Shown here piece by piece: positions 32,801 to 45,572 of a stretch of DNA of 64,000 nt. A program made the position numbers and the translations under genes. The notes under the pieces are model-generated. The model did not search any database, was not told the DNA's origin, and saw only the letters and a program-made list of their open reading frames with translations. This DNA comes from Lithospermum erythrorhizon (lineage: Eukaryota; Streptophyta; Magnoliopsida; Boraginales; Boraginaceae). Where the stretch lies: NCBI GenBank assembly GCA_019722365.1, contig JADFUC010001570.1, positions 1 through 64,000 on the forward strand, written 5' to 3'. Each line of letters opens with the position of its first letter. Within the stretch, counting starts at the first letter, position 1.

Positions 32801-35800
32801 CTTTGGAAGTTGTGCTTGACTTATTCTTGAACGGATTGTAATACTGTACTACGATAACAGCTTATCTCTAAGATCATTGGTTGTTATAGACAAACTGTCG
32901 TACCAGAAATCTGTTCTTTTGGCTGCATGTGTCACCTCTTAAAATGTCCAGGAGTTAAGATGTTAGTGATTGTGAGTTTGATTTAGGTTCCTTTGTAAGC
33001 TTTACTAACGTTTGCAGTTACGGAGGATCTTAGTTTAGGTTTTTGCTAGCAAAATAGAGCTCTTAATCAACTTGGTGTATAATTTACCAACCGATTATTT
33101 TATTAATTATATTTGTGCAGTAACCCACAATGCTTTTTCTAATCTCATACTGTGTTTTGATGTCCTTTCCAGGTAATTCATTATAGCTTACCTGAAAGTT
33201 TGGAAGAATATGTTCAGGTTGATATCATATCGTTTTAATGGTAGCATTTTCATATGACCTTTGTTCTTTCTTCTGATGAGTATAACTTCTGCTTAGGAAA
33301 TTGGACGTGCAGGACGTGATGGAAGGTTATCTTATTGTCATCTGTTTTTTGATGATGTTACCTTTATAAAACTTAGAAGCCTAATGTGCAGGTGAATAAT
33401 GTAAACTTTTTTCGCTTCCTGTTGATAAAGTCCCCATCACAATCTACATACTAACACCTTCGTGTCCTCAGTGATGGTGTAGATGAATATGCTGTGAATA
33501 AGTTCCTAAGCCAGGTTTTTCATAATGGCTCAAATTTACCAGAAGTCTGTTCAATTACAAAAGAATCTGCAGCCCGGAAATTTGATATGAAAGAAGAGGT
33601 ATTTAGCTTCTGTTACTGTGATATTTTTGTATTTTACTGTGCTTCGTCTTGATTGTTATTTGATCATCACTGAGTCACCTACCTTTTAGTATTACTAAAA
33701 TTACTGTAGTTATTATGTAGAAACTATATGTTGTTAGATCAAGTTGCTTGATGAAGAAAATATAATCTATAGAACACCCCTGAAGTAGGAAGGTGTCAAT
33801 GTGTAAACAAGTCAATAAAAAACAAAACCACACCTTGTTCTAATGCTCCATGCCTAACTAGTTAAGCTTTCAAGTTGCAACTAATTAATAATCTATACTG
33901 ATAATGTAATCAAATTAATCAGGATGAATTTTGATTAACCCACTCTCAATTTTAGTTCCTGATTAGCACTCTACTATCTATTCGCACCAAGATAACCAAG
34001 TGTTCGATTTTCATGATTCATGCATCTGCCTTCTTCATTTCCATGCCCTATGTAATCAAAGTTCTTTATTCTCTAGCTCTTAGATCTAATGTATTTGTAT
34101 ATCTTCTCAGTACTGCTAAATTTTACTTTGCCAGGTACTGTTAACAATTCTGACACAGTTGGAGATGGGTGGGGTTCAATACTTGCAGTTGCTTCCTCAG
34201 ATGAATGTTACTTGCACTATAAATTTCCATCAGGCAAGGCATAGTTTGGTCATCTTCCACTTAAAAATCTTCAATCCTGCTAAAATGTTTTTCATTTAGG
34301 CCATCAGAATTTTTCACTTGAGCCATTCAGAATTTTACTTTAAGCCATCATAACGAAAACACACTACCATTTTCTCTGTAAAGCACCAGGATAGAAAGGT
34401 GTTTTAATACCCAGACTTAAATATGGAATATGATTAAGATTTGATTGGTATTACTCCTACCATCAAGATGCATCTATTTTTTGTCAGCCTGACTCCTAAG
34501 AACTTCAAGGTTAAGCATGCTCGGCCTAAAGAAATTCTAGGATGGGTGACCCCTTCAGAAGTTTCTCAGGGAACTTGTAAGTAAAGACGAAACATGTTAG
34601 AAGATTGTGGTTGTTTGTGATGCCAGTCTAACAGATCTACCGACCCCGGGGTTCTGGGGTGGGGAGTACAGGAGCTCGATCATTTTATCACAAGAAACTG
34701 AACCTCATAAGCTTGAGCTTGGAGGGCCGCAAGAAAATATCCTGCTTATAAACCTCTATATCTTAAAAGTTCATTTGCAATACTTGTGCCATGTGCAGAC
34801 ATGCAGCTCTGCTTTCCCCTTAATATGTAAATGTGGCTGAATATATTTATTTTTCTTATACTAATGCAGACCTCACCAGCTGTGCTTGCCACTAAAGATA
34901 AAATGGTTGCAGCTATACTGAATAAGTACCCTTCCTTGATTTTGTTCTAAATTTCTGTATTCTCTTGGACCTTCATCAATCTCTATGCTAATGTGGTCAA
35001 CTAAATTTTCAGGGCCGAAAAGAAAGATGGGCAGTATGTGTTCGACATACCTAGCATGGCCAACAGTATGAGGGTGCAGCCAATGGATATATCTAATCAC
35101 TTACTTAATTTAAAGGTCTTTTGCCGTAATTTGGTGTAAATACATTTAGCATTCTTGTCAAAACTCACATGAATAACTAACGAATGATTTTCTGATTGAC
35201 GAAGTTAGCATGTCAAGAACTCTAATATATTGCAAAACCATTTAATAAATTAAAATGTTCTGTACAGTTGCGGTGCTATTTTGATCTACTTAATGACTGC
35301 CTTCATTTACTGTTTTAACAAGTTTCTTTTACTGCCTTTTCTTTCTTAATTGTCTTTTTCAATTTCAGTTTAAGAGAGAAATTACATATGAGTTGAAGGA
35401 TCAAGCTTTTTGCTATACAATTGTTGACATTCCAAAGGATATATGTTCTTTAGCTGCACAACTTACAAAGTGGTTATCCGAGGTTGAGAGTTGTAAGGTA
35501 ATTGGCTCCACATGTCTATTCCAATTTTTCTTGAATATATTTAGGACGTCTTCTGTTCAAGTATTTGTCTGTGAACCTTAAGAAATTGGACACGGTGAAC
35601 AGATTCATCATCAAGTGACTCATGCTCATAAGGAAATTAAGCAAGGAGCACTTAATTGTGCCACTAAGAACTCGATCTTTATTTCTCATTGCCCCAGGTG
35701 CAAAAACTTGATGCAATGTACAATGCTGCAATTTTTGCGGTGAAGGAGTGTAATAAGCTACATGGTTGCTGTGACAGTCAGCATACATATTGCATGCAGA

Positions 35801-36623
35801 AGAATATTGTTGAGTACTTCTCCAAAACCGCTGACTGTGATATCACAAGTTTCAAGAGTCAGAACAGGTTATCTATTGCACTTCTTATTTAGCAATTCAC
35901 GGTTGAATGTCATATATTATTGTTTAATGAAACTCTGTGACTAAAGGAATCTTATCGATGTGGTTTGTGGATAATACAATTACACTTTACATTGTAAATT
36001 GTTCAACAATTTCATTGTAGTATATTGCCTCATTGCTCTAATATAGTATTCATTGTGTTTGCAGTCCTTTCTTGAGAGCAGACATCAAGGTAATATTGCT
36101 AATAATCTCTTGTTCTAGAGACATAATCTGATGCTGTCGTGTAACAACCCATACTATTTTATTATTATAGGTCTTTTTGCAAAGTAATGCTCAGGCAAAA
36201 TTTTCTCCCAGAGCTATTGCCAGGATAATGCATGGCCTCGCAAGCCCAGCATTTCCATCTGCTACTTGGTCAAAAACACATTTCTGGTATTGTCTCATGA
36301 ACAATGACTATTGAACAGTTATCCTCAGTGCAACTTGCATTTATTAACACCAGTAGAGATTAGTCCTTTGTTGCTTTGTAAGTTCAACCCTGTGATTATT
36401 CTAGGAATTGCTAAAATGGATAAATTGATTAATTCAGGGCAAAATTATCTTCTGTTATTGGAATTGTTTCTGGTGTTTCTATATTCGAGAGTTTGTAACT
36501 TGAGTGTTCGGTTTCAGGGGAAGGTATATGCAGACTGACTTCAAATTGGTCATGGAAGCAGCAAAGGCGGAGCTCATAAGCTTCCTCCGGAAGGATGCAC
36601 CAGTACTGGTGGAGCATTCCTAA
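29810..36623 (+). CDS. RECQL5: RecQ DNA helicase, RECQL5 type
   Basis: ATP-dependent 3'-5' DNA helicase of recombination and repair, matching Arabidopsis RECQL5 (At1g27880). It has nineteen coding exons: 29810-31207, 31291-31344, 31590-31699, 31820-32032, 32125-32203, 32398-32451, 32572-32646, 32734-32787, 33173-33217, 33297-33391, 33472-33598, 34135-34233, 34870-34925, 35013-35115, 35369-35497, 35698-35867, 36065-36089, 36171-36286, 36518-36623. They sum to 3108 nt (1035 residues) with no break. The disordered N-terminus starts [17 protein letters not shown]. Then come motif 0 (YDSFREGQ), Walker A (LPTGAGKS, about residue 418), DEAH ([12 protein letters not shown], about 514), motif III (MTATATT), and motif VI ([10 protein letters not shown], about 700). 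The C-terminus contains [12 protein letters not shown] and SKTHFWGRYM. Intron 12 begins GC (34234), a GC-AG intron; all other introns are GT-AG. The N-terminus carries repeats that lengthen it beyond Arabidopsis (about 911 residues). Confidence 0.96.
30251..30466 (+). repeat. three 72-bp tandem units coding 24-residue repeats in RECQL5
   Basis: AATGTCCCAAAATGTT recurs at 30251, 30323 and 30395, exactly 72 bp apart. The units encode [20 protein letters not shown] and two variants, each ending IFEP(I/T)D. A more diverged partial unit ([13 protein letters not shown]) precedes them. A separate two-fold repeat ([19 protein letters not shown] and [19 protein letters not shown]) lies at about 29911-30050. 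Length in multiples of three keeps the frame. Confidence 0.9.
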
Positions 36624-39600
36624 AAGACAACTCAGAACTGTGGCAGGAAAAAGGCTTTGATCATCCAATTGGTGAGATTATTGAAGTTTGAGTTTCAGGT
36701 CCTTTTCTGAAAGTAAAAATGTCTTTTATTCTCTTAATTTAATCCCTTTTATGTCAGGTTTTAACAGAGAGAATGACTAGATCATCATCTGTTCCGACTG
36801 GACCACCAGATCCTTCCAGGGTTTTAGAAACTCATGAAATATTTGATGGAACGAGGAATGTTCATGAGTTTCATCTCTGGTTTCGGGTATTGCATGCCAG
36901 AATGTCTCTTGCTATGCGCCGCCAAGAGTTCGTATCGTTGCCTATATTTTCAGCTAAGAGTGGCACATAGCATACACCAAATCACCAATACGTTCATAAA
37001 ATCCAGCATTGAAAATCAAAATACTTCATCATACACGAAATGGAAAATAATGGAACTTGCAAAATATTGTAGCTATTGATTGCGATCCCATGTACGTAGT
37101 ATTTATTAAGCTTTAAAGCTATAAGAGATAATATATGTGCCTTGGAGTTTTCAGTATGTAACTGCAAGTCCTTATTTAATTACTTAATGCCATATGAGTC
37201 TTTTGATTATAGTATAAAACCTTTGATTAATATTCAATGTTATTCAAAAGTAGTTTGAAACTTTGAATAATTTGTTAAATTGAGATGGATAAAGTAGTTT
37301 TTTACTGTATTTACATTTACATGGAAGACGGTTTATTGCAGGGTTTCTTTCTCCTAATTTTTATTTGATCTAGCATAAGGTATCATTTTGCTTCCATACA
37401 TTACAAAAAATTAGTTGAACATTTAATTGTCAATTTGATTACATTTTTATGAAGAATAGATTATTGATCCGCCATATTTTGTTGAGATCCATATCAATTA
37501 CTAATTCTTGAACCTTACTATTCAGTAGCCATGGACCATGGTAATTGGTAATATGCTATGCATGTGCTCTCAACGTGGCTACCTACTATAGTACTATCCA
37601 TTGCTTCAATTAGCTTGCTATTTCTAAGTAATTGTTCACTCTTTTTATTTACTTCATTCCCTTCTCATAAATGGTGTAACCAATAGGAAGGTTGACAAAG
37701 GATAATAGTATCAAATTAAAATTTCAATGATTTTTCTACTCCAATCATTCATAACTATATTGCACTATCTTATTTTCACTCTCGTTTTATTTTGTGCAAA
37801 GTTGCATACAATAATGTATTAATAAATATAAACCAACATAAGAAATGAAGTATGGTTGTTCGTATAACAAAGTGTCAAATTAAAAGTCCTAAAAAGGTTA
37901 AATTGTAATTGAAAGTAAAAGATATAACATACCGTATATTTCTTGACAAATAAACCATTAATTTGGTTTCAGTTTCGTACCCATTGATGTGATATTTTCA
38001 TGTGGTATGTGACTGCAAGAATTAATTGAGAGATTGCTATCAATATTATTGTAGTTACTGACGTCCAAAATAAATGTTGCATTATTGGCCTGAGATGGTA
38101 TATTTTGATTTACTTATCGAGATAATAAATCGATCAACATAGGAGTGATATGATAAATCCTTTTCACTATACTTCATTCGGCCAGACTTCTTCAAAGTTG
38201 AAATATCACATAATGTTCATCAATATCTCCTCCCTTCTCATGTAACATTAATTTATGTTGTAATAGTAAACATAACTAGTGTTTCACAAATTTCTATAAT
38301 TCACTTATGTTTTGGACCATTCGTATTCGATTACTCAAATCATTTTAAATATTTCAATATCAAATTTTCTTTAATTATCTCAGTATGTATCAATTTTGGA
38401 CGAAACCTCGTAGTATTTTTGCTCACGAAATCACCCTTAAAAAGATAATAATCCAAGTAAATATTTTGGGCATTCATATTTATAATGTATCTCTATGCTA
38501 AGAGATTATTTTTTTTTGTTCTTCTGAGATTATTATACAAATGAGTGGAGTATATTCCTTTTCTTCATTTGACAAATGCATATGGCTCTTAAGTTACAGA
38601 AGATATCAAAGAATTAGCAGAATAGAGAAATATATTCCTAATAATATGTGGAACAGAAGGTGGGCATCTTATGATAGCTTCTTCTCTGTTTCTTTATACC
38701 ACAGAGAAAAGTAGGGTCTCTCTTGAGAAATGAGTACCCCCACAAATTGTCTTCATCTCACTCAAATTTTCCCATAAATTCTCACAACGAACATCACTGT
38801 TTTTGCCCATCCTGGACATGTGCTAATTGTCAGGAAATTATTGAGGAACTTGTTGCCAAATGAGTGCAACTCATTGTACTTTACAAGTAATTGCACTTAT
38901 TAGCAATCATATACGGAATATAACATTTCGTCTTAAATGAGACAATGTTTTAACTATAGTTTAAATGATCGAATAAATTTTTTTAACAAACGTTGATAAT
39001 TTCTAATGTTATACACTCATTCATCTTCGATAAAAAAATACTCTAAAAATCAATGGCATATAAAACAAAATTGAAAGAAAAAAGAAAACTTTGCAAACAC
39101 ATCTTCCTATGACCATATTCTTCATACCACTAACTATATTAAAGGTATGCCTGGTTACCGTTACTAGGAACAACTGAATTTCAAAACCGGACTTTCTTTT
39201 TCTACTTATTGATTTTTTTCATTTTCATATTTAGTTTGTAATAATACCGCTAATTACGCATACAGTACCTACATTTCATTTTTTTTGAAGTAATCGATAC
39301 TTATTCGTATTTCATTTCTTGATCAATTCGATAACAATTTTTTTTACTTCGTATTATCATATGAATAAAATTGCGTCTCACTAATCGTTATTATCTCATC
39401 TAGGTAGAATTTTTTTCAAAAGATATTGATGCATGACATACAAGGTTCAATTTTTAGTGGCAGGTGAGTAGTCGTACACTGAATCATGATAGAATAGTTA
39501 TTGTCATAGTCACTGAAACTCTTCCCTAGATTCCGTAGTGAGTGTAGTTGTGAGTTGTGAAGGTAAGTTGCTACCCACTTCTTGGAGTAGTGAATTGCAC

Positions 39601-40471
39601 CATTCCCTATGTCAAATACTTTTCTTTACTGATTATCATTTTTTTAACTGTTCTGACACCTTACTATATTTCTATCTATTTCTGCTTTTTACCATGCAAA
39701 TTGCTAATGCACCTGCAAATATTTTGGCTTCTATTGTTTGGTAGATCTCAGACTTATCAACTTCATCTTCTCACACCCCCCCCCCCCAAATCCTTACTTT
39801 CAAGGTTATATTCTCCACAACTTGAACTTTTTATATTTAATTTCTAGCATTCTTGTTGTTCAACATTGATTGTCACACTTTAGGATTTGAATTCATTGCT
39901 TATTAGATTAGTTTGGTTTTGTAAACTACTTGAATGGATTTTGCTTGTAATAATGGTGTTTATTTTTTTATTCATTGAATCTAGAAATACCATGTTTTGA
40001 AAAACATATCTTTAGATAGTACTTATGAATATGTTCACCTGTTATAGCAAAAATGATCATCCAGAAAGTCGACACTTATAAAGGTTGAATGATTATTTTC
40101 CTTTTATAAAGTCCGGGGAGATCCTAATAAGTCTGTCTGCTTGAGTTGAGTGTTTGTATTCAAGGCCATTTCATTCAAGAATTTATGCTTCATCCGACCC
40201 CATTATCCAGGGCTTAGGTGGAGCTTCTTCAAAAGTATTGGAGCATGGTAATGTTAATGTTACAACTATTTGATATTTTCTTGACTGAAAATAAAGTATT
40301 GTTCTTGTAGGGAAAGGATATGTGTGCAGAGTAGGTAAACAGTGAGCAACTCCAAAAGGCTAGATCTGTTTTTCAGTTAGTGTTGATGCTGGAGGATTCT
40401 TAAGCAGTCACATTTATTGAATAGGAAGTTTCACAAAAGAGTTGTATGGTTAGTTCTAGAAGGGGGGATAA
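36624..40471. other. intergenic, 3.8 kb, includes the remorin promoter and leader
   Basis: No coding exon is supported. The frame at 36773-37079 follows the RECQL5 stop and looks like 3' UTR. A C12 homopolymer lies at 39776-39787. The right end, with GT- and AG-rich words before 40472, may hold non-coding 5' exons and an intron of the remorin gene. I could not fix their limits. Confidence 0.45.
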
Positions 40472-43400
40472 ATGAGATCTGTTGAGGATAAGGATTGCTT
40501 GAACTATGGTCAACAGCCTCAAGAAGTTTCAAGTAGTAGTAGTGGTAGTGGTGGTGTGAGTTTTGAGTTTCAGAAGGCGAATGGAGTGAACCGTACCCCT
40601 CATCATAGGACAGGTTTAGGGAAACCAACACCATCTAAATGGGATGATGCACAGAAATGGTTGGTTAATCTATCTAGGGGAGGGGATAAAAACCAGCCAA
40701 AAACCACGCCACGCAACTCTAATGCAGATGATAGGAGACTGATTGCTCCAGTCCCTGTGAAGGAAGGATACTCGAGTGGCGAGGAAGAAGAAAAAAGGAG
40801 TGATTATCCTAGTTCTTCTTCAATCCAACATGAAGCAGAAACTAAGAATGTAGATTGTGAAGAATCGATATGGAAAATTAATAAGCCTTCGAGTAATTCT
40901 GCAGCAGTAGTTAGATCAATATGTGTGAGGGATATGGGAACAGAAATGACACCGATTGCTAGTCAGGAGCCCTCAAGAGCAGCCACTCCTATAAGAGCTG
41001 GTACTCCTGTAGCAAGAAGTCCTATTTCCTCTGGAACTTCTACTCCAGTCGGAAACCAAAATCGAGTCCAGATGTCAGAGACTGCTCAAACATGTAACGC
41101 TTCCATTGATAGTAGAGTTGAGGCTAGTAGGGGAAATGCTGTGATGAGACTATTCCCTAGAGATGCAGATGAACCGAATACTAATAATGTCACTGAGCAA
41201 AATGTTGCAGAACAACCAAAGAATGTTAATCCTTTAGAATCTCGTGCAACAGCTTGGGATGAGGCCGAACGAGCCAAGTATTTGGCAAGGTAACATATTA
41301 TACTTATTCTATTCAGTAAGAAGTGGAAATTTCTCCTTTTAGTTCATATAAAGTGTGTAAAAGAACTTGGTAATCAAAGATAGCATGAAGTTTTACCCTG
41401 TGTTTCCCAGGTGTCCTAAGACTATTTGGCTATTTACAGGATAATGAGAGACTATTTTCTCATATTTACAGGTTCAAACGCGAAGAGGTCAAGATACAAG
41501 CATGGGAAAATCATGAAAAAAGGAAAGCAGAAATGGAAATGAGAAAGAAGGAGGTACTACTGAGTACTGATGAACTACTATATTTACTTTTTTCATTAAA
41601 TGAGAAAGAAGGAGCTACCACTATATGGTTATATAATGTACTAGTAATACATTACGTGCGTTACGCACGTGGATAAAAATAGATCAAGAAATTAAATTTA
41701 TTTTTATATTTTTTATATCATATTTAATGCGTATAATATTGATAAATTTGTGTGTTAGCTGACTATCAGTTTTTAATTGTTTATTTCCTCCAAATAAATA
41801 TTTTAATAGTAAGATGAATTTTAAGGATGATATATAACATAAAATTTTGTCCTTCCTTCTAAGAGATGATTAGAATAAACATAATTTAAAGTTTTCTTCC
41901 TCTTTTTTGTATTCAAATTTTAAAGAATACATTATTAATCATATTTAGTTTTTTTCTCGAATTTCAATTTTATGGTTTAGAGTATCGACATATTTCATTG
42001 TCTATCATTTATAATTTCTTATTTCTTATATTTTACTATCTTTCAAAGAACAATTAGCAAAACTCATAAAATATTATTTATTTATAATTGTTAAAGAGGA
42101 TAAATTGAGGATCATTAGTTTCTTTATTATAATCGGAAAAGGCATACTTATGTTTTTTTCTTTAATTAATTTGCAAAGGAAAAGCAAATATTTATTTTAT
42201 GCACAATTAATTGAAGGAAAAAATATAAATATGTTATATAAGATACATTAATCTATTAATATATATTTATAAGCATTCATTTATTTATAATTTCACTCAT
42301 CTTAATTATTTTCAATAATGATAATAATATATGAAATGGTAGAAGAGATAAATGAAATATTGAGAGTTTTGTAACTCCAAGTTTTAAGCTTTTTAACCTT
42401 CTTTTCAATGGGCCATCCACTTTAATTTCTTATTCCTTTTAAGTAGTTCATAATTATAATTATAATTTAAGTAATATAAAACAATAATTTAAAAACATTA
42501 ATCTAATATGATTTAAGAATCTCATAATTTAGATAATATTTAATTTAAAAATAAATACTTTTAATAAATAAATAAATTAGACTATGATGTATAGTAAAAA
42601 TGTATACTAAGAATTTTGCTAATATTAAAGGATGTCAATTAAAAGAAATGAAAAAGGTTTAGAAATTGATTTCATCCTAATGAACAAACGAATTTAATCT
42701 ACTAAAATAAAAAAAGAATTAAGGAAGACCAAATAAAATTTAGCAAAAATCATAAAAATAATAACCATTAATATTTTATTAGCAAATACAAGCCAAATTG
42801 CACAAGATGTATGTAAACTATAGAAAAATAATTGAATATATTGAAGAAAAGCAATATAAGAACTTACCAAGATTCTTGTCAATTTATTTTGAAGATTGTA
42901 TACAAGAGCGAGGAAGCATAAAAATTTATTGCATCCTAAAGAAAAGTGAATTAAGTCTACTAAAAGGAAAAATAATAGATATTTATTTGTGACATGTAAA
43001 ATATATAAAAATAATTAAATATATTGAAGAAGAGCAATATAACTTGCAAAATTCTTGTGATTGTCTTGAAAATTGTGTACAATATATAGAACCTAAAAAC
43101 TTTATTTCATTCCCTAAAGAAAAGTAGACAAAACTACGAACATGAAATTAAGCGAAGTTTTTGTGATATATAAAATAAAAAAATAATTGAATATATTAAA
43201 GAAAGAAATATGCTCAGTACTTACAGATTCCATGTCAAAGTACCTTGAAGATTGTATTTTAAGAACAAAAGAAAGCTTAAGTATATTGCATCTAAAAAAA
43301 GTAAATTCAATCTACCAAATTGAAAAATAATTGAGATGTATGTGTAACAAAAAATGTAAGCTAGTCCTAATTAAATTCATGAATGATGATTTTTAATTAA

Positions 43401-44371
43401 CTTTAAATACTAAAGTAACCTAAACTTTCATTTACTCTAAAACTTAATGAGTTTAATTTACATCTTTAGTGATATTCTTTTTTCTTTATATTATTATTAA
43501 ATTAAAAGAAATTATACCTCATGAGATAATAAACTAATATTCATTTGCATTACTAAGTCATATCTTATTATATGGTACTTATTATTTTTCATTTTCATTT
43601 TTTGCTTTATATTGTATTTCCACTATAAAATATCAAGATTGTCCTAAAATTGTTAATTTAACAAGTCGTATATTATTTTTAAATATTATTATTACAATGT
43701 ATACTTTTCTTTTACCTATGATACATATATTTCATTATAAAAAATATGCAACCAAGGATGTTTATGTATTCAAAAAATTAAAAGAAATGACTTTCGATCT
43801 TTGTCTACGCATTAAAAATGATCATAATATATTACTAAGTTATAAATACAATTATGGATTAAAAGCCATTTTTAAATTATGTAATAATAATAGAATATTA
43901 AAGTATGTAACATCAGATGTAACTTCTCAGGGAGTTATTTTTTATGTTTAATGATTTTTGCTCTTATTATTATTAAATTATTAGATATGCTGATATAATT
44001 AAAATTATAAATTAATAAGGGGCAATTAAGGTCTTATAAAATGAAAGAAACACCGTTATAAGCTGCAGCTTTTATAAGGTATATAGATATAGATATAGAT
44101 AAGTTGTTACTTTGTAGTATCCTCTTTGCTTGAGATATGTCTCATTAAAAAAAATTTGCAGGTGAAGGCTGAAAGACTGAAAACTCGAGCACAGGAGAAA
44201 TATAATAACAAACTTGCTGCTACTAGAAGAATCGCAGAGGAGAGGCGTGCAAATGCCGAGGCTAAACTAAATGAGAAGGCTGTCAAGACCTCAGAAAGAG
44301 CGGACTACATAAGGAGGACAGGCCGTCTTCCCTCCTCTTTCTCCATTAAGTTGCCTTCCATTTGCTGGTAG
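40472..44371 (+). CDS. remorin family protein
   Basis: Plant membrane-microdomain protein with a remorin C domain. Exons are 40472-41289, 41472-41553 and 44162-44371, total 1110 nt (369 residues), in frame at both GT-AG junctions. The N-terminal 250 residues are Ser/Thr/Pro-rich and disordered (GTEMTPIASQEPSRAATPIR, GTPVARSPISSGTSTP), with likely phosphorylation sites. The C domain starts at about residue 255 (ESRATAWDEAERAKYLARFK) and forms a charged coiled coil (WENHEKRKAEMEMRKKEVKA, AATRRIAEERRANAEAKLNE). The end SFSIKLPSICW carries the Cys and hydrophobic residues of the remorin membrane anchor. Remorins scaffold plasma-membrane nanodomains and plasmodesmata. I recall At1g67590 as the closest Arabidopsis match, which fits its nearness to CDKG2 and LOX6. 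Intron 2 is 2.6 kb because of a Helitron. Confidence 0.95.
41641..44099 (-). mobile_element. non-autonomous Helitron in remorin intron 2
   Basis: Read on the minus strand, the element begins TCTATATCTATATCTATATA, preceded by host A (44100). It ends with a hairpin ACGTGCGT-A-ACGCACGT, then about 9 bases, then CTAG followed by host T (41640). This is the Helitron rule: insertion between A and T, 5' TC, 3' hairpin and CTRR, no TIR, no target-site duplication. No Rep or helicase frame is present, so it is non-autonomous. The 5' end is in a TATAGA microsatellite and could shift by 6 or 12 bases. It sits on the antisense strand of the gene, inside the intron. Confidence 0.75.
42810..43350. repeat. 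about 180-bp tandem repeat inside the Helitron, three copies
   Basis: Copies start near 42810, 42992 and 43164. They share ATAATTGAATATATTGAAGA or its variants, GAAGATTGTAT/GAAAATTGTGT and a block CATC(C)TAAAGAAAAGT. A weaker partial copy is suggested at about 42640-42800. Internal tandem repeats are common in non-autonomous Helitrons. Confidence 0.75.
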
Positions 44372-44928
44372 AATTCCTAGTCTTCTTTACATCACCTTCT
44401 TAAGCTTTTATAATGGTTTTTTTTTTGCTTGCGCCCTCCCCTTTAGTCTTTTGACATGTTACAAATTACAATATGTATTGAAGTACTTTATCATTTCGAC
44501 TATAACTTTCCGATTCTTCCTTTTCAGTTCTTGTTCAAATAATTTGAGGCATTGAGAGAGCAAGATTTGCTTGTCGAATGTGATGGTGAATCGATAATGT
44601 GTTTGAATCTTGCATTGCAGCTGTAGTAGGTAGAGAAAGAGCGTCGATGCCATGTTCTGTGGGTGCGATGGGGAGACATATGTATCAATGAAGAATCAAT
44701 AATTGTCTTATTTGTCTCTATACAAATCATAGGCCTGTGAAGCAAGAACTAAGTTGTATAAATGCTCCAAATCAAGCTCATAGGTTGCTAGAAACCAGTA
44801 CATTTTAGCGATATATGTACTAAGCATTTGTCTTTTAAGTGATGGAGTTTCTATTCTACAGATTTTACCATTTAAACGTTTTGGATTTCTAGTTGATGAA
44901 ATTGCATTTCTGATGTTAAATATAACAT
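44372..44928. other. 3' UTR and downstream flank of the remorin gene
   Basis: No exon seen. Small minus-strand frames at 44459-44745 have no family resemblance and lie where a remorin 3' UTR is expected. Confidence 0.5.
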
Positions 44929-44933
44929 GTGAG

Positions 44934-45068
44934 TATTAGTGTATAAATTAATCGAAGAAATATTTATCGCATGATATTATTGTATCTAAGTAATCATAGG
45001 ATTTGTCTAAATTATATATAAGCTACATATATCATTGTAATATTCGTTGAAATAATAATATTAACTGC
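44934..45068 (+). repeat. left LTR of the Copia element
   Basis: About 135 bp, starting TATTAGTGTATAAATTAAT (the initial TG seen in the right LTR is missing) and ending near ATATTAACTGC. It shares GGATTTGTCTAAATTATAT and TATCATTGTAATATTC with the right LTR. Confidence 0.8.
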
Positions 45069-45572
45069 GTGATAATCGGGCTTTCAGAAATCACGATCTA
45101 TTTTTTCTTTTCTCCGCTGGCCATCACTTTCGCCTAGTCGGATTGCACACCATCTGCTCCGCACCATTATTTTCTGATTTTACTTTTGAAGAATTTCATA
45201 CTGCAAAACCATTATTGTTTTCTTTTCTCTGATGCCCTTCACATGCCCATCAACAAATAAATTGTTCTCCGCCAGCCGCCAATTCTTTCTCCAGGCAAAC
45301 AGGAGACTCTAACTCCCAAACTACTCCATCCAATCTACTCTAACCCACACAACTTTTTCTTCTTCTTTTTTTCCTTGCGCTGCCGCACCACTTTATCATA
45401 GTCAACATCCATCATTTTTTCACTTTCATCAACATGGGTTTGACTCCACGGTTCTATGATTGATCATGGATCTTTGGGCTACATCTCATGACCTCCGATC
45501 AGTACTTTTCCTTTATTTTAATTTAGTTATCATCCTTATATTGTTAGTAATGAATTAGATTCGATTCTATTA

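Noticed and set aside
36773..37079. Two overlapping plus-strand frames after the RECQL5 stop
   Set aside because: They lie where the 3' UTR is expected, do not extend the RECQL5 homology and resemble no family.
39776..39787. C12 homopolymer
   Set aside because: A simple-sequence tract without further context; noted only as a likely indel-prone site.
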